NCBI GenBank assembly: GCA_016936755.1
Contig: JAFGXF010000060.1
Coordinates: 20,449 to 84,448 of the forward strand
DNA length: 64,000 nt
Reading direction: 5' to 3'
Origin: Anaerolineaceae bacterium
GTDB lineage: Bacteria; Chloroflexota; Anaerolineae; Anaerolineales; Anaerolineaceae
The notes beneath the pieces are model-generated. The model saw only the letters and a list, made by a program, of their open reading frames with translations, made no database searches and was not told the DNA's origin. Shown one piece after another: positions 38,277 through 46,383 of the stretch. Position numbers and translations under genes: made by a program. Each line of letters starts with the position of its first letter. Within the stretch, counting starts at the first letter, position 1.

Positions 38277-39172
38277 CGATGAGTTCCGGTAATTGGGTTG
38301 TATTCCATGTATTTTGACAGGATATGATAAAAGTATCCCGGTCCTTCGAAACGAATCAGGGAAAGAACATGTCGGGATGCATTAACCTTAACGATATCAC
38401 CTTCTGTCAAGGTGACGGCGGGTTGCCCATCAAGGCTAAGAACCGCTCCGTGAGTCGAGATGGCGCTGATACAAACAGACACCCCTTCTCCTAAAACGAT
38501 TCCACGATCGATTGAAAGATGGGGCGCAACTGGAATGATTAATATATTGCGGAGATCGGGTGGCAGGATCGGTCCACCTGCAGCCAGGGCGTAGGCTGTT
38601 GACCCGGTTGCCGTGGCGGCGATCAGGCCATCAGCCATGTAGGAGGTTAATAGATAATCGTCAACTTGTGCAGTAATCTGGATCGGTCGGACAACACCAC
38701 CGCGGCCAATAAAAGCGTCATTTAATACCGTCCAACTGCCCCGCCTTTGGGTCATATTGATTAACTCAACATCCAGCATCATCCGTTGTTCAATACGATA
38801 ATTTCCAGACAATAAAGCATCCAGATTGTCTTTCCACTCGTTATGGTGGAGCTCAAAAAGAAAACCCATTCTGCCCACATTGACACCCAGAATTGGCAGA
38901 TTAAGGGGCGCACATACGCGGCCGACGCGCAGTAACGTTCCATCCCCACCTAAAGCAATCATCAAGTCTGGCTGCAGGGAGTTGATGGCAGGTTGAAGCT
39001 CGCGATCAGAAAAGGATTTACAGACAATGTTTATACCGTGCTGGACCAGATAGTTGGAGATATTCTCCCCCTCCTGCTCAGCCTCTTTCAGTGAGGGGTG
39101 GTATACAATAATTACATTCCGAAGATTGATTTTTTGAATTCCGGGGTTTAATATGGAGGGCATGGTCATCAC
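38273..39172 (-). CDS. nadK: NAD kinase
   Basis: NadK phosphorylates NAD to NADP. The hallmark GGDGT sits in IALGGDGTLLRVGR, with NVGRMGFLFEL, a NDAFIGRG segment and the ATATGSTAYALAAGGPIL stretch that closes the active site. The 299-residue length is typical. Two or three ATGs are close together at the start (39172, 39163). It lies in the group translin-nadK-B-box-recN. Confidence 0.93.
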   Translation of the reverse strand: MMTMPSILNPGIQKINLRNVIIVYHPSLKEAEQEGENISNYLVQHGINIVCKSFSDRELQPAINSLQPDLMIALGGDGTLLRVGRVCAPLNLPILGVNVGRMGFLFELHHNEWKDNLDALLSGNYRIEQRMMLDVELINMTQRRGSWTVLNDAFIGRGGVVRPIQITAQVDDYLLTSYMADGLIAATATGSTAYALAAGGPILPPDLRNILIIPVAPHLSIDRGIVLGEGVSVCISAISTHGAVLSLDGQPAVTLTEGDIVKVNASRHVLSLIRFEGPGYFYHILSKYMEYNPITGTHR

Positions 39173-39189
39173 TCAATATTGCGCATAGT

Positions 39190-39831
39190 TTAATTTTTGG
39201 TTTGTTTGAGTTGTTCAGATAACTGGCGCATGGTTTTTTCCAGATGTTGTTCGCGCAAACTGATGGTCAAATCCCCTCTGGTCCTCTCGATAATACCACG
39301 AACAAGATCGGTTTGCCTGCGCAGACCATTTGTTACTGCATCCGGGTAATCCATTGTAATTAAACTGGAATATATGTCATCCATGCATGCCAGCAAACGT
39401 TCCGCTTCCTGTGAGTAACCCTGCCGGAGTATGTCCAGGCAGTGCCGGCGTAACTCCCCGATGCATTCTGCCAGCCCATTCAAGTATGTGGCGTGTTCAA
39501 CCCCCAGTGAATCGGGATCTGGTAGAGGTTTTTTTTCAATGATCGCGAAGGTTAAGCTTGCCTCGCAGAATTCCTTTAATGCATCTTGTGTATATCCGGC
39601 AAAATACAGATCGGGGAAGGACGCAAGGTTGCTTTTCAGTTGATTGACAAGCTTGTGTGTCTCGGCAATGTGCTCCTGCGCAAGGTCAACCTCTCCGCGA
39701 TGGGTTGCCCGGATGGCATTGGCTGAGTGACGTGTTATGGCGCGAGCATGTACCAGCGCCTGGTCGCGGGCACTGGTACACGCCTCCAGTGACTTGTTAA
39801 TACGATCAATAATTGATGCCAGGGTATCCAT
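39190..39831 (-). CDS. Translin-family protein
   Basis: The all-helical 213-residue protein carries the translin pattern: ACTSARDQALVHARAITRHSANAIRATHRGE, PDLYFAGYTQDALKEFCEASLTFAI, YLNGLAECIGELRRHCLDILRQG and MDYPDAVTNGLRRQTDLVRGIIERTRGDL. In eukaryotes translin/TRAX bind and cut small RNAs; prokaryotic homologues form octamers, but their role is unclear. The glutamates of the TRAX nuclease site are partly kept (GEVDLAQE, FCEAS). I used the ATG at 39831; a longer frame reaches 39984. It is 4 bases after the DUF3467 gene. Confidence 0.85.
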   Translation of the reverse strand: MDTLASIIDRINKSLEACTSARDQALVHARAITRHSANAIRATHRGEVDLAQEHIAETHKLVNQLKSNLASFPDLYFAGYTQDALKEFCEASLTFAIIEKKPLPDPDSLGVEHATYLNGLAECIGELRRHCLDILRQGYSQEAERLLACMDDIYSSLITMDYPDAVTNGLRRQTDLVRGIIERTRGDLTISLREQHLEKTMRQLSEQLKQTKN

Positions 39832-39835
39832 GATT

Positions 39836-40159
39836 TCAGTCCTCTGTTGGTTTCTCTGGAGGATGGACACCTTTAAATAGCGTGCTGGCCAGGTTGTTAT
39901 CGCCTGGAAGTCGTATTTCACCAAATACAGATTCGAAGCGCTTAAGGTTATCACCCAGTGCGTGGTAGAAAAGTTTGGCCCCAATAGGAGACATTAAAAT
40001 GCGGTTGATGATCTCTGCAGTTGTGTCACCAGGAAGAAGTTGAGCAAAGTCAAAAACCAGCTCACCAGGAGAATGAGAGATGCGGACCAGATTGGCATAG
40101 CTGGCCTGCAATGTTTCGCGGCTGGTGAACTTGGGAACGTTTGATTTTGGTGAATCCAT
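39836..40159 (-). CDS. DUF3467 family protein
   Basis: The 107-residue protein has the DUF3467 core: YANLVRISHSPGELVFDFAQLLPG, then RILMSPIGAKLFYHALGDNLKRFESVFGEI. Members occur across bacteria beside DNA-binding and RNA-related genes, but no function is established. It sits between ssb and the translin-family gene with gaps of 4 and 14 bases, so all three are probably one transcript. Confidence 0.8.
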   Translation of the reverse strand: MDSPKSNVPKFTSRETLQASYANLVRISHSPGELVFDFAQLLPGDTTAEIINRILMSPIGAKLFYHALGDNLKRFESVFGEIRLPGDNNLASTLFKGVHPPEKPTED

Positions 40160-40173
40160 TGTCCTACTTATTA

Positions 40174-40590
40174 TTAGAATGGTATGTCTTCTTCGCTGGT
40201 TGATGGACTGGATTCAAATTCCTCGCCACCAGGCGCTTCGCTCTCTGTTCGGGGAGAAATGAACTTTACTGTAGTGGCAACCACCTCATAGCTGCTTCCG
40301 TTGGTGCCGTCTGCTCGCTGGAAAACGCGAGGCGATCCGTTGGTATCAGGTCGCAATCGACCCTCGATGAAAACACGCATCCCCTTGTGCAGATATTGAT
40401 TGCATACTTCGGCGGTTTTTCCCCACGCTGTTATGCGAAACCAAATAGTCTCTTTTACCTGTTGACCGTCATTTGAGTTGTATTGCCGGTTCGATGCAAC
40501 TGAGAAAGTGGTCACCCCCTGCCCGCTAGGCGTATAACGTAGCTCAGGGTCTTTTCCGACATTACCTAAGATAATAATTGTGTGAAACAT
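40174..40590 (-). CDS. ssb: Single-stranded DNA-binding protein (second of two)
   Basis: The OB-fold starts MFHTIIILGNVGKDPELRYTP, then VTTFSVASNRQYNS, IWFRITAWGKTAEVCNQYLHKGMRVFIEGRL, and it ends in an acidic tail with the DIPF tip (EEDIPF) that binds partner proteins. It is a more classical SSB than the copy at 28009-28392. It is first in the run ssb, DUF3467, translin, nadK. Confidence 0.93.
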   Translation of the reverse strand: MFHTIIILGNVGKDPELRYTPSGQGVTTFSVASNRQYNSNDGQQVKETIWFRITAWGKTAEVCNQYLHKGMRVFIEGRLRPDTNGSPRVFQRADGTNGSSYEVVATTVKFISPRTESEAPGGEEFESSPSTSEEDIPF

Positions 40591-40640
40591 GTGCCCTCCA
40601 GAAAGTAATGTGATTGATCGTTGTCCTCAGCCAATCCACT

Positions 40641-41519
40641 CTAATTGTAGTACATAACTGTCCACTCGCAAGCATACCATAACAGGTATTTTTCCAAGTG
40701 CCGACTCCAATAAGACTCATCATGTACACCAATAAACAGGTACCATTCATGTGGAAAGTGTCTCTCGGATAATTGCCGTTCGACAGTGCGAGCAATATTC
40801 AATTCCGGATCCTGATCACCGATATCGATATAAATATCTGGTGCAGCCTGGAGTGGAATTTCATCTAACCAATCAGGTATATGTGAAAGATCATTGACGA
40901 AGACCGGCAGGCTATGTAAGCCGATCCTTGAAAACAAACGCCACTCAGTTAAACCGAGATGCATCGCCCAGGCGGCACCACGTGACAGGCCGCCTACTGC
41001 ACGAAACTTCTGTTCTGCAAGAGTGCGATAGTGTAAATCAATATGTGGGATTAATTCTTGAATCAACATACGGCCGAAGGGGGAGTCAGCTGGCTGACGC
41101 CAGTCCGGGTCATTTGGCAGAACGATAATGACTGGTGGAATCCGTTGATTAGTAATAAGTTCATCTGCAATCTTAGGCAGGCCGAGTTGTATCCACTGGT
41201 TATGATCATAGGTCTGGCCATGCAGCAGATAAAGGACAGGGTAGCGTACTGTCTGTTGATCAGCATAACATGGAGGCAGATATATGTTGAATTTCACCGG
41301 AGCCTGGTACAGCTCTGAATCCATACTTGTCTCAACAACTATTCCAGTGGAATTGGAGCAAGCGGCAAGGCCAGGTTGTATGATAGATTTGGTGATTCCA
41401 GAATCGGATTTATTGATCCTGGCATTTATGGAATAGCAGAAGTGAGATATGCGCAGATTGGTCTGGGCGCTAAGACCAAGCAACAGGGTTAGTAGCAGCG
41501 TTATATGGAGTGAGTGCAT
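40641..41519 (-). CDS. Exported alpha/beta-hydrolase esterase (esterase D-like)
   Basis: The N-terminus MHSLHITLLLTLLLGLSAQT looks like a signal peptide. The hydrolase core shows YPVLYLLHGQTYDHNQW (oxyanion region), the serine elbow GGLSRGAAW, DIYIDIGDQDPELN (acid) and a late histidine in IGVHDESYWSRH. It resembles the Esterase D/mycolyltransferase-like Pfam group. It may hydrolyse siderophore or sugar esters, but its substrate is not known. It is 292 residues long. Confidence 0.8.
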   Translation of the reverse strand: MHSLHITLLLTLLLGLSAQTNLRISHFCYSINARINKSDSGITKSIIQPGLAACSNSTGIVVETSMDSELYQAPVKFNIYLPPCYADQQTVRYPVLYLLHGQTYDHNQWIQLGLPKIADELITNQRIPPVIIVLPNDPDWRQPADSPFGRMLIQELIPHIDLHYRTLAEQKFRAVGGLSRGAAWAMHLGLTEWRLFSRIGLHSLPVFVNDLSHIPDWLDEIPLQAAPDIYIDIGDQDPELNIARTVERQLSERHFPHEWYLFIGVHDESYWSRHLEKYLLWYACEWTVMYYN

Positions 41520-41572
41520 ATATCAGGTGTTCCTTGACTGGATAGCGTCACAGCGATTATACTCGTGCCTGC

Positions 41573-41645
41573 CGGGGTGTAGCGCAGTTGGTAGCGCACC
41601 GCGTTTGGGACGCGGGGGTCGGCGGTTCAAGTCCGCCCACCCCGA
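41573..41645 (+). tRNA. tRNA-Pro (anticodon TGG)
   Basis: The acceptor CGGGGTG pairs with CACCCCG, and the anticodon stem CCGCG/CGCGG surrounds TTTGGGA, giving anticodon TGG. D- and T-arms are normal (GTTCAAG). CCA is not encoded (CCT follows). The 247 bases after it, up to the next gene, show no gene I can support. Confidence 0.95.
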
Positions 41646-41892
41646 CCTGTAATTCATAAAAGCACAGTATATTATGACTCCCAATAAACCCATATCAACT
41701 AACCTGATGGATGAGGTGCCATGTTATGGTCCAAGTTGGCAGAATGCATATTGTCGGCGTTCTCCAACAATAAAACCACTTCGTTCTGTACTGTACCGGT
41801 AATATTGAGTACTTATGGCTGGCACCTACTCTGTCTTCGTAATGTTGATTTGATTTTTCTGATAATACTGTATAAGTCCTCTGCTGTGATCC

Positions 41893-42636
41893 GTGAATAA
41901 ACCACAAAAAGCGCCTTTTCTTTCAATAATCATCCCGGCACACAATGAGATGCTCAGGTTGCCCACGACCGTTGCCTGCGTGGATGCGTTTATAAAATCC
42001 CAAACCTATCTGAGTGAAATAATAATTGTTGAGAATGCCAGCACGGATACCACGTATGAGCTGGCAATGGAGATGCGCAAGACAATCAGGAATCTTCAGG
42101 TTTTGAGAGAGCCGGTGAAAGGCAAAGGCCAGGCGGTTAAACGAGGCATGCTGGCTGCACGCGGAGAGTACCGCTTGATTTGTGATGCAGATTTGGCCAT
42201 GCCGGTTACGCAGATACACAAATTCATCCCTCCCGCATTGACAGATTTTGATGTTGCCATCGCCTCACGCGAAGCAAAAGGGGCTCAACGATATAATGAG
42301 CCATTATATCGACATTTGATTGGACGCGTATTCAACTATCTGGTGCGAATTCTGGTATTGCCTGGTCTACAGGATACCCAATGTGGGTTTAAGTGCTTCC
42401 GCGCAGGGGTGGTTGAGCAAATTTTTAAACGTCAATCCATGTCAGGTTGGGCGTTTGATGTGGAATTATTGGCTATAGCGCAAGAACTCGGGTATTCCAT
42501 TCGCGAAATTCCAATAGAGTGGTATTACGGACCTCACAGTCGGGTCAGGTTGATAGTAGATGCCCCCAAAATGTTCAACGACTTGATCAAAATAAGAGTC
42601 AATTTGCGGCGAGGTGTCTACCAATTAAACACGTGA
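41893..42636 (+). CDS. Family 2 glycosyltransferase (dolichol-phosphate glucosyltransferase-like)
   Basis: The GT2 fold is shown by SIIIPAHNEMLRLPTTV, IIIVENASTDTTYEL, the metal-binding DADLAMPV and later RHLIGRVFNYLVRILVLPGLQDTQCGFKCFRA, AFDVELLAIAQELGYSIREIPIEW. It matches the Alg5-type group that moves sugars to polyprenyl phosphate. It has no clear transmembrane segment. The start is a GTG at 41893. Its stop codon overlaps the rnhB start (GTGA). Confidence 0.88.
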   Translation: MNKPQKAPFLSIIIPAHNEMLRLPTTVACVDAFIKSQTYLSEIIIVENASTDTTYELAMEMRKTIRNLQVLREPVKGKGQAVKRGMLAARGEYRLICDADLAMPVTQIHKFIPPALTDFDVAIASREAKGAQRYNEPLYRHLIGRVFNYLVRILVLPGLQDTQCGFKCFRAGVVEQIFKRQSMSGWAFDVELLAIAQELGYSIREIPIEWYYGPHSRVRLIVDAPKMFNDLIKIRVNLRRGVYQLNT

Positions 42637-43289
42637 AACACCTCAATATCGCCCCACCTGATCTGTCACATGAAAAGGCTTTATGGAAGGCGGGGTTTCG
42701 TTTTATCGGAGGGATTGACGAGGCGGGGCGTGGGGCTTGGGCTGGCCCGGTATTTGCAGCAGTGGTTATCTTGGCAGATTGTGAAGCAAATATGCCTTTG
42801 GTGGGTTATATCCGTGATTCCAAACAAATGACCCCCAATCAACGCACTAAGTGGGTTAAGCCTATAAAAGACGTCTGTCTTGATTGGGGTGTGGCCTATG
42901 CCAGCAATGTTGAGATCGATTCCCATGGTATTGTGCCGGCAACATACCTTGCCGTCAGGCGCGCGCTGCGCAAACTACGAAAAAAACCGGATTACCTGAT
43001 ATTGGACTACCTGACGGTTAGTGGAATTTCAATTCCACAGGAGTCCCTGGTACGAGGGGACCAAAGAGTCTTTTCCATAGCCGCAGCGTCTATCCTGGCA
43101 AAAACCGCACGCGATGAGTATATGATCAAGATGGGTCGCATATACCAGGCATATTCATTTCCTTCTAACAAGGGATACGGAACCGACCAACATCAGAGAG
43201 CGTTATTAAAGTCGGGGATATGTGATATTCACCGCGTCAGTTTTAAGCCAATTGCTAGAATAAAAAATCGTCCGCACGCGGACGATTAA
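42633..43289 (+). CDS. rnhB: Ribonuclease HII
   Basis: RnhB removes ribonucleotides from RNA-DNA hybrids. The motif FIGGIDEAGRGAWAGPVFAAVVIL carries the first catalytic Asp and Glu, with further acidic residues in LILDYLTV and KTARDEYMIKM. The start is the GTG at 42633, which overlaps the previous stop as GTGA; a longer frame begins inside the glycosyltransferase gene and is not credible. The product is 218 residues. The last codons form half of a terminator stem. Confidence 0.93.
   Translation: MKHLNIAPPDLSHEKALWKAGFRFIGGIDEAGRGAWAGPVFAAVVILADCEANMPLVGYIRDSKQMTPNQRTKWVKPIKDVCLDWGVAYASNVEIDSHGIVPATYLAVRRALRKLRKKPDYLILDYLTVSGISIPQESLVRGDQRVFSIAAASILAKTARDEYMIKMGRIYQAYSFPSNKGYGTDQHQRALLKSGICDIHRVSFKPIARIKNRPHADD
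43262..43287. terminator. Terminator hairpin overlapping the end of rnhB
   Basis: AATCGTCCG (43266-43274) pairs with CGGACGATT (43279-43287) around CACG. On the minus strand it is followed by six T's (from 43267 down to 43262), a strong end for galE. On the plus strand the tail is weaker. The stem encodes the final residues of RnhB. Confidence 0.75.
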
Positions 43290-43296
43290 TTTGAGT

Positions 43297-44310
43297 TTAT
43301 TCGTACCCCAAGCGTTCCTTGCGTAACGCGCCCCATTTTAATGCATCACTGATTCCTTGTTCCAGACTCATTTCTGCTTTCCAGTTTAACAGGCTTAAGG
43401 CCGTGTCTGCATTGGCATAGGAACCAGCAACATCCCCGGGTCGTGGATCCACTTCACGCTTTTCAAGTGTTTGACCGTATACTTTTTCAAAAGCGATCAC
43501 CATTTCACGAACGGTGACCCCGCGCCCGGTACCGAGGTTGATAACCTGATAAGGACACGCACGGTTATCTGTAGCCTGGATGACCGAATCAAAGTGCTGC
43601 ATTGCATTGATATGGGCAGACGCCAGGTCCCAGACATGGATATAATCCCGGATGCCCGTGCCATCGCGGGTAGGCCAGTTCGTTCCGGTAATGTTAAAGA
43701 CCGGCTGTTTCCCGCGTGCCACATCCACCAACTTGCCAAGGATGTGGCTTGGATCTTTGGCGTGGATACCAGAGCGCATGAGGGGGTCTGCACCAATCGG
43801 GTTGAAATATCGCAAGGCGATTCCTTTCATCCCGTACGCCACGCAAAAATCCTGCAGCACCATCTCCATCATATATTTTGTTCGGGCGTAAGGGCTATTG
43901 GGTTTCAATGGTGAAGATTCGTTGACCATGTATCCGGGGACCACATCATAGATCGCCGCTGACGAGCTAAAAACCACACGCGGATAACCTAATTGATGAA
44001 GCTGATGAAAGAAATTTGTGGATTTCCATACATTTTCAGCGTAATACTCATATGGTTTCTCGACCGATTCTGGGACGACAATCAAAGCAGCACAATGGAT
44101 GGTTCCTTGAATATCCGGATGATCAGTGAATATCTGTTTTAACAATTCTGTATCAAGAATATCACCACGATAAAATATCCTATCGCGTGTAAATTCAATT
44201 TTCCCGGTAATCAATGAATCCAATATAATGGGCGTATGCCCCTGATCAAGCAGCGCGGAACAAATAGTGCTTCCGATATAACCAGCACCACCGGTAATTA
44301 GTACCTTCAT
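43297..44310 (-). CDS. galE: UDP-glucose 4-epimerase
   Basis: GalE interconverts UDP-glucose and UDP-galactose. It is a short-chain dehydrogenase/reductase with the NAD motif GGAGYIGS (residues 7-14), the catalytic SSSAAIY and YARTKYMME (YxxxK), and the substrate region AYGMKGIALRYFNPIGA. The length of 337 is normal. It is last in the long minus-strand group and ends at a strong terminator. Confidence 0.93.
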   Translation of the reverse strand: MKVLITGGAGYIGSTICSALLDQGHTPIILDSLITGKIEFTRDRIFYRGDILDTELLKQIFTDHPDIQGTIHCAALIVVPESVEKPYEYYAENVWKSTNFFHQLHQLGYPRVVFSSSAAIYDVVPGYMVNESSPLKPNSPYARTKYMMEMVLQDFCVAYGMKGIALRYFNPIGADPLMRSGIHAKDPSHILGKLVDVARGKQPVFNITGTNWPTRDGTGIRDYIHVWDLASAHINAMQHFDSVIQATDNRACPYQVINLGTGRGVTVREMVIAFEKVYGQTLEKREVDPRPGDVAGSYANADTALSLLNWKAEMSLEQGISDALKWGALRKERLGYE

Positions 44311-44328
44311 GGTTTTCTCCGATGTAGT

Positions 44329-46371
44329 TTATTGATTGGTGCAATTATAATCTGACTCAATCGATTGAAGCGCTTGTATCTGTTCAGGGCTGGCAGCGGT
44401 GGTTTTAGCGATACGTGACCAGGCATTGCACAACATGGTAATGACCCCTTCTCCACCGTGAGAGACCGTATCCCGACTGAGTTCAACGGCACGATCCCAA
44501 TGACCAAGGTGAGCATACCCTTCTATAAAAGGCAATCTTTCAGTGGCTTCATTTGGATTATCGTTCAGTGTAAATGCCAAATCCCCATATGCGACGATTG
44601 CCGACCAGTCTTTTTTCTGTCTGGCAAGATCTGCTTTTTCGAAGTAATAACACCAAGTCGGTGCGGGTTCCTGTCCAAACACATGATATGGAGGGACAGC
44701 CTGGTTGTCAAAACGGATTTGCTCAAGATTTGAGAACCTTGCTGCTTTAGCTGACAGCGCGGGAAGGCGTTGGTAATTATCATCCAATTTACGATCCAAT
44801 AACCGGATGCAGGAAGGTGGAACAGCAAAGAGGGCGATTGAATTATCTGTGGTACCGTTGAAAGAAAGGGTGCTATAGTCCTGGTTAATTGGTAGTCCTT
44901 CAGTCAATCCGGTAAGGCCAGACCCCAGACGAACGCTGATATAGTCCAGTAAATAGGGCATATCCAGGGATTTGTTTTCCGGCGCGTATACCCAATTCAC
45001 TAATGCGGTTAAGGAATTATCACTGTAATAACGCAGGGGAATGTCATTGCTGAGGAGTGCTGTGCCGGGTTTAAGATCGGGCGCCCGCCAGGTTAACTGC
45101 CAGTAGATGTCTTTGATGATCTCCCATTCGTATCGAAAACGGTTGGTTGTTTGCAAATGCCATGAACAGGAAAAACCAACCAGAAGCGCTATGATTATGA
45201 GCTTTACCGTATTGTATCTGGGAATACAGTCGATAAAACCTGTTACAAGTAATGCCGAGCCAAAAATGAAAGGAAGAGTAAAACGACTGCCAAGTGGGTC
45301 GAGATCGACTTGAAGACCTGCGATCCAGAATGGCCAGCCGGCGATAAACAAAGCAAGAGCCCCAACCGAAATCGCCTGGGTGGGCCAGGAGGAATGAGTT
45401 ACTCGGGTTACAGGTTGAGCTTGCTTTATCTCGTTTTTACGCCGATACAGAAACGCTAAAGTTGCACCAGTACCAGCAATCAACACAGCCCAGGATAGGA
45501 TAAGCATATTTCTGCCCAACATATTAAAATCATTTGGTATAAATGGATTAAACCATGCGAAAAAGCCAGCACGCAAGATTGAAGTGGAGATAAGGGGTAA
45601 TAATGCACTGAGTCGATCACCCAGCGATTGACTTTGGTCAATAAGAACCGGCACGTAATAGGGAAATTTAAAGAAAAATATACGCCAGGCCCCATATACT
45701 ACTAGAATCGCCATATAGGGAAGTGATACCAATAAGGTTTGTAATAACCGTTTTCCTTTTTCTGATATTTTTTCCTGAAAAACGATAAACAGAAAAAGTG
45801 GACGTAATAGCTCAAGGGATATGAAATATTCCATCGTAAAGATACTGACGGCACCGGCAATTAGAGATAAGATGGTCACTGGCCAGAAGCGATGGGGGTG
45901 ACGAACGGCCCATAGCATGCCCCCAAATGATAAAAACGTCAGCAGAAGACAGACAAGGTGTATATTGAAGACAGTCGCTATGGGAAGCTCGCGAAACCCC
46001 GGATAAATTGCGAATAACAAAGACACCCAAAGCCGTTGTTTATCAGCAGCAGGCCAAAGTTGCTTTAATGTCCACCATACAGCCACCGCCCCTGCCCAGC
46101 GCATGAGCAAGGCCAAAATATGATACCCCAGTGGCGATTCACCCAAAAAGTACGTTGTAACAATGAACACCCATGCGGAAAATGGACGATGATTGGAGTT
46201 GTAGGAGATGTACCCACCAGGGCCAAACATGTGGTAAACCCACATATTGGGGAGGTCGTCCCAGTAATAACCGAGAAAAGGGATTAGTGGGCTGTAAGCG
46301 AGGATACATATGAATAGCAAGACAAGCGGGGGTGGAATTTGCCCAAAAAACCTCAGAACTTTACGCACCAT
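44329..46371 (-). CDS. Large multi-pass membrane protein, possible glycosyltransferase-like
   Basis: The 680-residue protein has about ten hydrophobic segments in residues 10-420, with FLGYYWDDLPNMWVYHMFG after the first, a DD-type acidic pair in the first outside loop as in GT-C/PMT-like enzymes. A soluble C-terminal part (about 520-680) contains TPR-like helices (DLAFTLNDNPNEATERLPFIEGYAHLG). It could be a C-type glycosyltransferase but no diagnostic motif settles it. It lies 18 bases before galE, which supports a sugar link. Confidence 0.5.
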   Translation of the reverse strand: MVRKVLRFFGQIPPPLVLLFICILAYSPLIPFLGYYWDDLPNMWVYHMFGPGGYISYNSNHRPFSAWVFIVTTYFLGESPLGYHILALLMRWAGAVAVWWTLKQLWPAADKQRLWVSLLFAIYPGFRELPIATVFNIHLVCLLLTFLSFGGMLWAVRHPHRFWPVTILSLIAGAVSIFTMEYFISLELLRPLFLFIVFQEKISEKGKRLLQTLLVSLPYMAILVVYGAWRIFFFKFPYYVPVLIDQSQSLGDRLSALLPLISTSILRAGFFAWFNPFIPNDFNMLGRNMLILSWAVLIAGTGATLAFLYRRKNEIKQAQPVTRVTHSSWPTQAISVGALALFIAGWPFWIAGLQVDLDPLGSRFTLPFIFGSALLVTGFIDCIPRYNTVKLIIIALLVGFSCSWHLQTTNRFRYEWEIIKDIYWQLTWRAPDLKPGTALLSNDIPLRYYSDNSLTALVNWVYAPENKSLDMPYLLDYISVRLGSGLTGLTEGLPINQDYSTLSFNGTTDNSIALFAVPPSCIRLLDRKLDDNYQRLPALSAKAARFSNLEQIRFDNQAVPPYHVFGQEPAPTWCYYFEKADLARQKKDWSAIVAYGDLAFTLNDNPNEATERLPFIEGYAHLGHWDRAVELSRDTVSHGGEGVITMLCNAWSRIAKTTAASPEQIQALQSIESDYNCTNQ

Positions 46372-46383
46372 AAAAGGATTTTA

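Noticed and set aside
41646-41892. A gene between tRNA-Pro and the glycosyltransferase
   Set aside because: A 42-codon frame from an ATG at 41674 and a frame on the other strand have no ribosome site or protein-like pattern.
42519-42632. Longer start for rnhB inside the glycosyltransferase gene
   Set aside because: The extra 38 residues are an out-of-frame reading of the glycosyltransferase gene, and the GTG at 42633 overlaps its stop as GTGA.
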